Below, in pieces: positions 1-8,307 of a stretch of DNA of 18,757 bases. The notes under the pieces were generated by a model. It worked only from the letters and a program-made list of their open reading frames with translations. It searched no databases and was not told the DNA's origin. Source of the DNA: Candidatus Poribacteria bacterium. Its GTDB lineage: Bacteria > Poribacteria > WGA-4E > UBA9662. Position 1 is the first letter of the stretch; every line of letters begins with the position of its first letter. Position numbers and translations under genes: made by a program. Location: contig PBVO01000106.1 of assembly GCA_002729015.1 (NCBI GenBank), forward strand, positions 14,272-33,028, in the 5' to 3' direction.

Positions 1-3000
1 TTGGTTAAAAATTTGGGTATTTCCGGTCGAATCTCAGTAGAAGAAAATGAATTATCTAACAGTTCTTCAACTACTTACATACCGATTCTAAAGTCTCGTC
101 AAATCATAGTTACCCATGACCTCTTTCTACCAACTATGGTCACATTCGTGGATTCTCGGCTAGAGGTAGCTGTAAGAACAGCAATTGGAGCAAATACTAA
201 GCCCCTAGATTTACAGATATTATCGAAGTTAGAAGAATTTGATTTGAGTGAAGTTGAATTAGTTGACCCCAATGGTATCGAAGGAAAAATTCGGAACTTG
301 AGAGGTTTGGAATTCTGCCGAAACATAAGATTTTTGAATCTGAATGGAAAACTATCTCCTCCAGAAGGCAAGACACATTTTGACATCTCGCCACTAAAAG
401 GATTAAGCCGTTTGGAATATGTTGACTTAAGTCAGAATCGGATTCAAGACTTACGTCCTCTCAAAAATTTGGCTAACTTGTCAACACTCATCTTGGAGCA
501 AAATCATATAACCAACCTCGAAGCACTGGCTGATCTAAATCAATTGAAAAATCTAAATTTGAATCAGAACCGGATTCATGATCCACTGCCTGGAAAAGAA
601 TCGACATTATCTAAAATAACTAGTTTGGAACTGCTCCTTCTGAGGAAGAACCCGATTTCTGACTTAGATGTTCTTTCCAATCTAGTGAATCTCCGTGAGT
701 TAGACGTGAGTTACTGTCAGTTATCTGATATTGATCCACTGAGAAATTTGACAAATTTAGTCGTACTCAACTTTTCTTATAATCAAGTTCGTGATTTACA
801 TGCCATGTCTAATTTGAATAACCTAGAGTATTTGGATGGTACAGCCAATCAAATTGACAATCTAAAGGCCATCGAAACAATAGAAAAATTAATAACTATA
901 TCCTTTGCAAATAACCATATTAGAAATATTTATCCTTTGGTAAGTAGACTCGATCTTTTGGAAACTCCATCAGGCCAAATCGATTTACGCCAAAACCCAC
1001 TAAATAATACAGGTATTACAAGCCATATTCCTAATCTTAAAAAGGGTAAAATCCAAGTCGAATTTGATAGTCCAATACTTGAGCCAGTCACATTGGCTGA
1101 CGATAATCTGGAAAATGCTATCCGTAAAGAGTTAAAGATCCCATCGCGTATATTGACAACTGAAGATCTATTAGAATTAAATGAACTAAAATTGGACACC
1201 TCCGATACGGAAATTACTAGCATTGTAGGGCTGGATCAAGCTGCAAATTTGCAGGTTCTGGAGATTCAAGGTTGGAAAAATAATCCATTTTCTGATTTGT
1301 CGCCACTAAGTGAACTCGAGAACTTAACTCAATTAATCCTTTGGGGACAGCAAGTCACCGATCTAAACCCTTTAGAAAAATTAGTGTCATTAACTAAGTT
1401 AGATTTGGGGCCTAATGGCTTGGATGAGACAACAGACCTGTCGATACTGAGCAACCTAGTAAACCTAACCGAACTTGCCATTCGGCACAACGATATTGTA
1501 GATTTGTCGTTCTTACAATCACTTAGTATGTTAGATTCTTTGAACTTAGAACAAAATGAAATTGATGACATTTCAGTTTTAGAAAATCTAAGTATACTGA
1601 AACGCTTAGACCTGAGTGATAATCAGATCAGAAACATTGGGGTCCTGAAAGAATTGCCTGAATTAGAGTGGTTAGAATTACAAAACAACAGAATTACCGA
1701 TATTACACCACTAGTTGAAAATCCGTGGAAAGGCCACCTTAGAATTCATGGTAATCCGATAGACAACACAGCCCAACTGACCCATGTTCCAACCCTTTTA
1801 GAACGAGGTGTTTCTGTTATCTACGACCCTCCAACGGTAGAAGCAGTTATCTTTAAGGAAGCACAGCTTGAGAATGCAATTCGAGAAACACTTCAAATTC
1901 CAATTAACCCGCTAACAAAAACTGATCTACTCAATTTAACAGAACTGGATGTTAATGCTTTAGATATTAGGGATTTGACAGGGTTGGAACAATGTCTCAA
2001 TTTGACAAAATTAAAGATGAGCTGGAATTTTGATCTAGTGGATATCTCCAACTTGAAAAAGTTAAAAAAATTGCGATACCTTAGTCTTCACTATAACCGC
2101 ATCTCAAGTCTAGAACCCATTAGCGACTTGACAAAATTGACTTATTTGGGCTTGGATGGTAATCCTATATTCGATTTGTCGCCTATCCAAAAGTTGAAAG
2201 AATTGCGACGGCTAGATTTCAATAATAGCGACCGGTTAGTTGACCTTTCACCATTGGTAAATTTATCCAATTTGCGTGTTTTGACAATGGACAATCAACA
2301 ATTAACAGATTTACTTCCCTTAAGTCGATTATCAGGATTGCAAGTCTTAAGATTGGGTAATAATTGGATTCATGACTTGACTCCGCTACTTGAGACGGTA
2401 GAGAATGGAGCCGAGCTTGAACTACAAAAAAACCCATTGAACAATGTTGCCTATAATGTGCATATTCCGCAATTACAAAGCAGAGAAATACAAGTCAAGT
2501 TTGATCCACCGCCTGAAGATATAATACCAATTACGGATTCAAAAATTGAAGCACTCATCCGAGACACTTTACAAGTGGACTTCAACCAGCAACCACTTGG
2601 AGCACTAACGATCTCTTTGACTGAACCAATAGAAAAATTGATTGCCAAAGACCTTAACCTACAGGAAATTGACGTATCGGCATTAAAAGCTTTGCCAAAT
2701 CTTATTTCTATTGACCTAACCAATAATCCACTCAATCAAACAGCGCTAGTTGAACAGGTACCTAACCTAGAAACCTATGGAATTTCCGTCATTCTAAACG
2801 GAATGGAAACCGAAAAGGTATCGATATCATCGTTAGCTCAAAACAATCAAATACCGATGATTTCCAGCGCTCGAACGCTGATTACTCTGAATTTAACTAA
2901 TTCTGACGGGTTACCAGTCAACCATGAAACAGTTACGTTAGACGCAAGTTATGGTCAAATTCAGTCTCCAGCAATAAATCAAGGGGATGGTACCTACACG

Positions 3001-3609
3001 GCTACCTATTACCTGGGTGCTGTCAACCAGAATCAGATCAAGCAGGTTGAAATTTCGGCTGTAACTCAAAATAAAAAAATAGGCCAATTAAAGCTGTCGG
3101 TCGTTGATCAATTAACGATCTTAGGCGATATAAACTATGACCAACAAGTTAACATTCAGGATTTGGTGTGGGTCGCTAATCATTTTGGGCAGTCGGGTAA
3201 GCATCTTGTAGGCGATATCAATGATGATCAGAGAATTGACTTATTCGACCTAACTTTAGTAGCCCAAAACTTTGCTCCTCTGGCAGCCCCGATAACATTA
3301 TTGGAAGAAAAAGTAGAAAGGTTAATCCTTCATCAAAACTATCCCAATCCCTTTAATCCTGAGACATGGATACCGTTCCAATTAAGTGGTGAGTCTGCTG
3401 TTAAATTCGAGATACATAATGTATCAGGCCAGTTAGTTCGAAGACTTTCACTAGGCCAATTACCTGCTGGAAAATACTTGGATCGAAAATTGTCTGCTTA
3501 CTGGGATGGTCGATCTGAGTCTGGTGAACTAGTTGGTAGTGGTGTCTATTTTTACACTATTTTCACGGACCGGCAGCGACTTACCAGGCAGATGATGATT
3601 TTGAAATAA
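1..3609 (+). CDS. Modular leucine-rich-repeat surface protein with Big-1, dockerin and T9SS-like sorting domains (5' partial)
   Basis: This looks like a secreted adhesion or binding protein. At least 1202 residues are visible. Residues 1-46 align with the tail of an LRR module, so the true start lies upstream and the TTG at base 1 is not a real start. Modules begin near residues 47, 363, 616 and 844. Each opens with a helical D-x-LE-x-AIR-like segment, continues with SDS22/internalin-type LRRs (L-x-x-L-x-L-x-x-N-x-I-x-D-L) and closes with NPL(N/D)N, (I/V)P-x-L and a beta strand. The last module is short. Residues about 940-1036 resemble an invasin-like Big-1 domain. Residues about 1038-1095 form a dockerin type I pair with two calcium-loop-like segments (GDINYD, GDINDD). 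Residues about 1105-1202 form a FlgD-like sorting domain with HQNYPNPFNPETW at 1111-1123 and end in a GVYFY strand and MILK. The stop is 18 bases before the next gene. Binding partners are unknown. Confidence 0.88.
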   Translation: MVKNLGISGRISVEENELSNSSSTTYIPILKSRQIIVTHDLFLPTMVTFVDSRLEVAVRTAIGANTKPLDLQILSKLEEFDLSEVELVDPNGIEGKIRNLRGLEFCRNIRFLNLNGKLSPPEGKTHFDISPLKGLSRLEYVDLSQNRIQDLRPLKNLANLSTLILEQNHITNLEALADLNQLKNLNLNQNRIHDPLPGKESTLSKITSLELLLLRKNPISDLDVLSNLVNLRELDVSYCQLSDIDPLRNLTNLVVLNFSYNQVRDLHAMSNLNNLEYLDGTANQIDNLKAIETIEKLITISFANNHIRNIYPLVSRLDLLETPSGQIDLRQNPLNNTGITSHIPNLKKGKIQVEFDSPILEPVTLADDNLENAIRKELKIPSRILTTEDLLELNELKLDTSDTEITSIVGLDQAANLQVLEIQGWKNNPFSDLSPLSELENLTQLILWGQQVTDLNPLEKLVSLTKLDLGPNGLDETTDLSILSNLVNLTELAIRHNDIVDLSFLQSLSMLDSLNLEQNEIDDISVLENLSILKRLDLSDNQIRNIGVLKELPELEWLELQNNRITDITPLVENPWKGHLRIHGNPIDNTAQLTHVPTLLERGVSVIYDPPTVEAVIFKEAQLENAIRETLQIPINPLTKTDLLNLTELDVNALDIRDLTGLEQCLNLTKLKMSWNFDLVDISNLKKLKKLRYLSLHYNRISSLEPISDLTKLTYLGLDGNPIFDLSPIQKLKELRRLDFNNSDRLVDLSPLVNLSNLRVLTMDNQQLTDLLPLSRLSGLQVLRLGNNWIHDLTPLLETVENGAELELQKNPLNNVAYNVHIPQLQSREIQVKFDPPPEDIIPITDSKIEALIRDTLQVDFNQQPLGALTISLTEPIEKLIAKDLNLQEIDVSALKALPNLISIDLTNNPLNQTALVEQVPNLETYGISVILNGMETEKVSISSLAQNNQIPMISSARTLITLNLTNSDGLPVNHETVTLDASYGQIQSPAINQGDGTYTATYYLGAVNQNQIKQVEISAVTQNKKIGQLKLSVVDQLTILGDINYDQQVNIQDLVWVANHFGQSGKHLVGDINDDQRIDLFDLTLVAQNFAPLAAPITLLEEKVERLILHQNYPNPFNPETWIPFQLSGESAVKFEIHNVSGQLVRRLSLGQLPAGKYLDRKLSAYWDGRSESGELVGSGVYFYTIFTDRQRLTRQMMILK

Positions 3610-3627
3610 TAAGCTAAGGAGAAGAAA

Positions 3628-4740
3628 ATGGCTAAATATCGTTTAGGTCTAATCGGTTTTGCTCATATGCACATCAACAATGTAGGAGGACAGTTCGCTC
3701 AGCACCAGGACATTGAACCAGTTGCAGTAGCAGATACCGTACCTATTACCCCAGAACTTCGAGATGCCCCATACACAAGAGGTTGGAACTTGCAGCATGC
3801 CCTTGAGAATCTTGGATTTAAAAAATCTTACGAAGATTATCGAGAAATGCTGGATAATGAAAATTTGGATATCGTTGTGTGCTGTTCCGAAAATGCACGA
3901 CATGCGGAAGTCGTGGAAGCGTGTGCAGAAGCTGGTGTTCACGTTTGTGTTGAAAAACCAATGGCTGAATCCTTATCGGGTGCATTGCGAATGGTTAGAG
4001 CGAGCCAAGCCTACAATACGAAATTAGTTATTAATTGGCCAATGACCTGGTCGGCAGGTGCTCGAAAAATTAAGGAACTGATTGACGAAGGCGAAATTGG
4101 ACGTGTTTTGGAAATCAAGTGGCGAGGTGGCCATACAGGCCCACTTGGGCCTGGAGCTATGCACTCCGGTGTCAGTGAGACTGCCGACCAAATGACTGGT
4201 TCTGAACGTGGTGCAACTTGGTGGCATCAATCAGACACAGGTGGCGGCGCCATGCTTGATTACTGTTGTTATGGATCAATGGTATCTCGTTGGTACATTG
4301 GAGAGCAAGCACTTTCAGCAATTGGTATGAAGGCTAACCTAGACAGTCATTGGGGTGATGCCGAAGATAATGCGGCTGTCATTGTCCGATTTCCAAATGC
4401 TATGGCTTTATTCGAAGGCTCTTGGACCACATGGGATCATGGTGTAGCAACGGGACCCATCATATATGGAACTAAAGGCACAATTGTACTCGATTCTGAT
4501 GGTATCCGTCGTGAGCAAGGTGGTGGAAACACTACTAACTACAAAGTTGATCCATTACCTGAAGGCAGAAGTAAAATTGCAGATGAGTTTATTCACCATA
4601 TCAGGACCGGCCAACCACTTCACCAAACATTAGAAGCCAAATTTAATCTAGAAGTCATGGCTATATTAGATGCAGGTATTCGTTCTGCTAGTAGTGGAAG
4701 GTTAGAATCGGTCAGTAACAGCACTTGGCAAATCGGTTAA
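3628..4740 (+). CDS. Gfo/Idh/MocA-family NAD(P)-dependent oxidoreductase
   Basis: A protein of 370 residues, normal for the family, probably a cytoplasmic sugar, polyol or sugar-acid dehydrogenase. A strong Shine-Dalgarno (AAGGAG) lies just before ATG 3628. The Rossmann segment is at the N-terminus, but the glycine motif is G7-L-I-G10-F-A-H-M-H rather than GxGxxG. The family EKP signature is intact at 109-111 (VEKPMA) and is followed by the alpha/beta substrate domain. The usual D-x-G-x-H catalytic segment reads D211-Y-C-C-Y215, so the general-acid histidine position holds tyrosine. Substrate and exact reaction cannot be read from the sequence. It lies 18 bases after the LRR gene on the same strand and may share its transcript, though no functional link is obvious. 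Poribacteria-like genomes carry many such genes (family knowledge). Confidence 0.9.
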   Translation: MAKYRLGLIGFAHMHINNVGGQFAQHQDIEPVAVADTVPITPELRDAPYTRGWNLQHALENLGFKKSYEDYREMLDNENLDIVVCCSENARHAEVVEACAEAGVHVCVEKPMAESLSGALRMVRASQAYNTKLVINWPMTWSAGARKIKELIDEGEIGRVLEIKWRGGHTGPLGPGAMHSGVSETADQMTGSERGATWWHQSDTGGGAMLDYCCYGSMVSRWYIGEQALSAIGMKANLDSHWGDAEDNAAVIVRFPNAMALFEGSWTTWDHGVATGPIIYGTKGTIVLDSDGIRREQGGGNTTNYKVDPLPEGRSKIADEFIHHIRTGQPLHQTLEAKFNLEVMAILDAGIRSASSGRLESVSNSTWQIG

Positions 4741-4781
4741 TTTGATAGGACCTGTTTTGTGAGTTACATGCTAAAAAAGTT

Positions 4782-5003
4782 ATGAAAGATACCACAAAAA
4801 GCTTCATTGCAGGCGTTTTTGCCACAGGATTATCCGTGGGGCCTTTATTATACTGGATTTTCACAGTTCGAACGAATTTTCTTTGCCCGAATTGCAAGCT
4901 CCTAATTCGTCGTCAAAAGCCGCAGAGGGACTTCGAAGAAAAAACGCTAACCCCATCTATTGATGTTAAGAGAAAGCCTGAAATTTCACCAGAGATAGCA
5001 TAG
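4782..5003 (+). CDS. Possible small membrane protein with a CPNC motif
   Basis: This 73-residue frame is not recognised as a known family. Residues about 8-28 form a hydrophobic helix compatible with one membrane anchor. A C-P-N-C pair follows immediately, then a basic, polar tail rich in K, R and E. The CxxC could bind metal or be redox active, but a single pair is weak evidence. No good Shine-Dalgarno is seen before ATG 4782; an earlier ATG at 4768 closes after five codons. It lies 41 bases after the oxidoreductase stop and converges with the next minus-strand gene. An opposite-strand open frame overlaps it but looks like a shadow. Membrane segment followed by cysteine pair supports a real gene, but the call is uncertain. 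Confidence 0.4.
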   Translation: MKDTTKSFIAGVFATGLSVGPLLYWIFTVRTNFLCPNCKLLIRRQKPQRDFEEKTLTPSIDVKRKPEISPEIA

Positions 5004-5057
5004 ACAGGGTTATTTAAGTGAACCAATGTGTTTCTGTCATAGTTTTTGGTAACTGCA

Positions 5058-5600
5058 TTATAAGATACCGAATAAAAGGTCAAAGACAGGTCGCTTGTCA
5101 GTTTGATGTTTCAAGCGAAACCTGTGACGAATTGTTTTTCCCATATGAGTTTGGCAAGACAGTTGTATCTTAATCTCGGTGCCGGGTATTATTTGGTCTA
5201 AGGCAAAAACTTCATAAAAATCCTGGCGTTCACCCGGCGCAATTGTAGTGGGTAGACTGTTACGGAGAAGACTGGGAAAAATATTAGCTTGTGGTACTTG
5301 GTATAATTCAGCAGTATGCCAACGACGACCAATTTTGGCTTTGAAACTACTGTTATCAATTGTGACTGGTTGTGTTTCTAACAGGTGATCACTATCATTA
5401 TAAACTCGTAGGGACACCAAAAATAACAAATATCCACTACGAGTAATGAAACAGTTAGTTCGTCCTGCGAGTAATCCCAAATGGATTTTTGCTTTACTAG
5501 ATTTGGGCCGCCATAACCTAAACAAGTCAAATAAATAACGACCTAAGCTAAGTCCTAGTGCTATTAGACTGATTATGAGAGCAAGCGTAGAGCGATCCAA
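5058..5600 (-). CDS. Single-pass membrane protein of unknown function
   Basis: A 180-residue protein, not recognised as a named family. Residues about 4-28 form one hydrophobic helix followed by positive residues (RLWRPKSSKAK), which suggests an anchored protein. The rest is beta-rich with alternating polar and hydrophobic residues and could be an Ig-like fold (inference). The start is TTG at 5600. A GGAG six bases upstream supports it, and the only upstream in-frame stretch is short and ends at a stop. It lies 59 bases downstream of the DUF1854 gene on the same strand, so the two may be one transcript. It converges with the small CPNC frame. Confidence 0.7.
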   Translation of the reverse strand: MDRSTLALIISLIALGLSLGRYLFDLFRLWRPKSSKAKIHLGLLAGRTNCFITRSGYLLFLVSLRVYNDSDHLLETQPVTIDNSSFKAKIGRRWHTAELYQVPQANIFPSLLRNSLPTTIAPGERQDFYEVFALDQIIPGTEIKIQLSCQTHMGKTIRHRFRLKHQTDKRPVFDLLFGIL

Positions 5601-5659
5601 AAAGAACTCCAGTTTTCTGATAATGGTTGAACTAAGTCATATAGATGACTATGGTAGCC

Positions 5660-6172
5660 TCAGACTTGAGTTTCAATTAAGGTAACACTTCTTTTGTCAA
5701 GTTTGAAGTAGTTTGGGATTTCGTAACGATTACCATCAATGTCTTTAATTAACAACCGCCCCTCCTCGAACTGGGTAATGGCTGATCGGGAGCTTAGGTC
5801 AAACGTAACGGGCCCTCGATTTGTTTCGACTTCCCATTCTGTGACACCAAATCGGCGATTGATCGATAATAAGCCTGTAATGATTGGCATAAAGTAGGCT
5901 TTGTCTAAGGCATTTTCTAAAACTTTGCGGTTCTTTTCATTGAGCTGTTCGATATCTTCAATTAGGCAAACTTCCTGGGGTGATCGATCGTCGGTTTGTA
6001 TGGCAATGTAACGATTAGCATCACTTAAAGGGAAAGACCTGATTGGTACGACTGGGCAGTGAACTACACCGTCTGGCATTTGGACGGATAAATTTCCAAA
6101 TGAGTCGAATGTTAACTGAATTCTTTCGACATCAACAAGTTTCAGTTCATCTTCGATATTAATTGGTTTCAT
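5660..6172 (-). CDS. DUF1854 family protein
   Basis: A protein of 170 residues from the chosen ATG. The sequence fits DUF1854: a P-V-x-P-x-R-S-F-P-L segment, a central W-E-V-E-T-x-R-G-P-V-x-F strand pair and a closing D-x-D-G-N-R-Y-x-I-P-N segment ending L-D-x-R-S. From family knowledge, DUF1854 genes often sit beside ABC transporters or cyanophycin genes, but none is visible here. The frame can be opened to TTG 6196, giving eight more residues. ATG 6172 is preferred because AAAGG lies about ten bases before it and MKPINIEDEL looks like a natural N-terminus. It is divergent from the MFS exporter, with about 80 bases between the starts. Biochemical role unknown. Confidence 0.75.
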   Translation of the reverse strand: MKPINIEDELKLVDVERIQLTFDSFGNLSVQMPDGVVHCPVVPIRSFPLSDANRYIAIQTDDRSPQEVCLIEDIEQLNEKNRKVLENALDKAYFMPIITGLLSINRRFGVTEWEVETNRGPVTFDLSSRSAITQFEEGRLLIKDIDGNRYEIPNYFKLDKRSVTLIETQV

Positions 6173-6252
6173 AGGTATTATACCTTTTCTAAACAATTCA
6201 TTGGATTCTACGACAGACCACTTTCGGGACAGGATACAAAAAATAGTAACAG

Positions 6253-7506
6253 ATGAATAAAAAAACGTTTGCCATTCTATTTGGCACCATGTTTATGATT
6301 ATGCTGGGGGTCGGTATTATCATCCCCCACCTAAATTACTATGCTCAAGAAATGGGAGCCACCTCATTCCAAATCGGTTTGTTGATCGCCACATATCCGG
6401 TAGTCCAATTTTTTGTTTCACCCTTTTTGGGGCGGTGGTCGGATCGAATTGGACGAAGACCAGTTATTTTGTTTGGGTTGGTGTGTAACACTCTAGCGTT
6501 ATTGGGATTCGGCCTCTCTCAGGCTTTATGGCAACTGTTTATAGCTCGTGCAATTTGGGGACTATCTTCAGCAATTAGTGTAACCATCACTGCTTATGTA
6601 GCAGACACAACTGATGAAGAACATCGAGGAACAGGTATGGGACTCATCGGAGCCGCTGTAGGTTTAGGATTTATCCTTGGGCCGGCCCTTGGCGCTATTT
6701 TTGGAAGTTCTCATCACCTGCCTTTTATTGTATCATCATGTTTGTCAGGTTTGAATACCATATTTGCAGCATTACTATTAGCTGAGCCAGGAAATAGAAT
6801 ATCCACAGACGAACCATACAACAGCTTTTCCTTAAAAGCCTTACTAACACACCGACTAACCCCACTTTTTTTAGTAGCTTTTATTGCTAGCTTTGCCTTC
6901 GCGGGCATCGAAACAATTTTCCCACAGTTTATCAAGGATCGATGGGGCTACGACACTAAAGAGCTTGTCTACATTCTAGTAGTTTCTGGCTTGATTGCCG
7001 TTGGCTTACAAGGGGGTCTGATCGGTCGGCTGATCAATCGGTTTGGTGAGTTTTGGCTGATAGTCACTGGTTTAGTAGCGATGGCTGTTGGATTAGCCAT
7101 TCTACCATGGGCCGCTAATTTTCCAACCTTATTGGCCTACTTTTGTTTAATCGCCATTGGAAGTAATACTATTCGCCCAACCAATAGTGCTTGGATCTCT
7201 AAATATGCTGCAGCGGAACAAGGGACAGCCATCGGATTTATGAATTCTTATATCAGCTTAGGCCGAATCCTTGGTCCTATTATCTCCGGATTATTCTACA
7301 CCGACACACAAAGAAGAGGTGTCGTTTCTGGATTTTTAGTTGATCAATTCACACCATTGGAAAGTAAAGAACTACCAGCTTGGCTACAATGGGTCAGTTC
7401 GGCTTTCGATTTACCCTATTTACTATTATCCGTAGTTTCAGTATTGGCTCTTTTACTTCTACTTCGACCTCTGATGAAATTACGAAAATCGCTAACTGCT
7501 AGCTAG
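6253..7506 (+). CDS. MFS transporter, TetA/multidrug-resistance-like
   Basis: A 417-residue integral membrane protein with the alternating hydrophobic pattern of twelve helices, the usual size for drug:H+ antiporters of the major facilitator superfamily. Motif A lies between helices 2 and 3 at residues 60-70 (G-R-W-S-D-R-I-G-R-R-P). After helix 5 there is a GFILGPALG-like motif C region typical of antiporters, and the second half contains a similar GRILGPIISG element. The first helix starts directly after M-N-K-K-T, so no signal peptide is needed. The Shine-Dalgarno is weak. Efflux of a small molecule by proton exchange is inferred; the substrate cannot be named. Its stop converges with the SDR gene stop 14 bases later. 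Confidence 0.9.
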   Translation: MNKKTFAILFGTMFMIMLGVGIIIPHLNYYAQEMGATSFQIGLLIATYPVVQFFVSPFLGRWSDRIGRRPVILFGLVCNTLALLGFGLSQALWQLFIARAIWGLSSAISVTITAYVADTTDEEHRGTGMGLIGAAVGLGFILGPALGAIFGSSHHLPFIVSSCLSGLNTIFAALLLAEPGNRISTDEPYNSFSLKALLTHRLTPLFLVAFIASFAFAGIETIFPQFIKDRWGYDTKELVYILVVSGLIAVGLQGGLIGRLINRFGEFWLIVTGLVAMAVGLAILPWAANFPTLLAYFCLIAIGSNTIRPTNSAWISKYAAAEQGTAIGFMNSYISLGRILGPIISGLFYTDTQRRGVVSGFLVDQFTPLESKELPAWLQWVSSAFDLPYLLLSVVSVLALLLLLRPLMKLRKSLTAS

Positions 7507-7520
7507 CTTGCACCAAGACT

Positions 7521-8282
7521 TTACCGGCTAGGTATCCATTCTCCACCATCTACCCTTAGGTTGGCCCCAGTAATGTGGTCGGCTGAAGCCGAGCATAAAA
7601 AAGCAGTGGTCTTCCCGATGTCAGAGATGTCCGCGGCCTTCCCCAAAGGTAGACTTTTCCAAGCAGCTTGCAGTTGGTCTTCGTTCATGAATTGGCGTTC
7701 CCCTGGTGTATCAGTCCAACCAGGCTCAATAACGTTAACATTAATACGGTGCTCGGCCAGTTCTCCTGCAATAGTATAAGCCATATTATTAATGGCTGAT
7801 TTAGACATGTTATAAGCTACCGCTCCAGCAAAGGGACGGAACGAATGAACTGAACTAATAATCACAATTTTCCCCCCTTGTGCTCGATTCGCTTGATGCT
7901 TAGCAACTACATGTGTAACATGAAATACACCCCACATACAAACATCTATCGTTTTCTCTATATCCTCAATATTTGCTTCTAAGAAAGGCTTTCGTATACT
8001 CATGGCTGCATTGGCGACCAAAATGTCGATTTTACCAAAGGCCTCTACACCTTGATTAACCATGGCTTCTACTGCATTTCGGTCGGAAACATCTGCACCA
8101 ACAACGATCGCCGATCGCCCTAAATCTCTAACAGCTTTTGCTGTCTCTTCACCTTCAGCGTGGTGGCTACGATAGTTTACAATTATGTCTGCACCAGCTT
8201 TAGCAAGTTCAATTGCACAACCACGACCGATACCACGAGACGATCCTGTTATTAATGCCACCTTTCCAGTCAAATCTATCAT
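7521..8282 (-). CDS. SDR-family oxidoreductase, 3-oxoacyl-ACP reductase / glucose-dehydrogenase-like
   Basis: A 253-residue classical short-chain dehydrogenase. The cofactor loop T12-G-S-S-R-G-I-G19 is intact. N36-Y-R-S at the end of beta 2 would suit NADP(H). The catalytic residues are Ser144, Tyr157 and Lys161 (Y-N-M-S-K). The C-terminus has the usual I-T-G-A-N-L-R-V-D-G-G. Two deviations: NNAG is N91-A-A, and the tetrad asparagine in the helix-4 V-N-x-x-G segment is Cys115 (DVCMWGVF). AAGG seven bases before the ATG supports the start. It lies 25 bases downstream of valS on the same strand and is probably co-transcribed. Its substrate is unknown; the family covers sugar, alcohol and acyl reductions. 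Confidence 0.9.
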   Translation of the reverse strand: MIDLTGKVALITGSSRGIGRGCAIELAKAGADIIVNYRSHHAEGEETAKAVRDLGRSAIVVGADVSDRNAVEAMVNQGVEAFGKIDILVANAAMSIRKPFLEANIEDIEKTIDVCMWGVFHVTHVVAKHQANRAQGGKIVIISSVHSFRPFAGAVAYNMSKSAINNMAYTIAGELAEHRINVNVIEPGWTDTPGERQFMNEDQLQAAWKSLPLGKAADISDIGKTTAFLCSASADHITGANLRVDGGEWIPSR

Positions 8283-8307
8283 TTTACTGCCTTTTTAGTT
8301 ATTAACC

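Noticed and set aside
3764..4027. Plus-strand 87-residue frame inside the Gfo/Idh gene
   Set aside because: It overlaps the well-supported oxidoreductase in another frame and has no family-like features.
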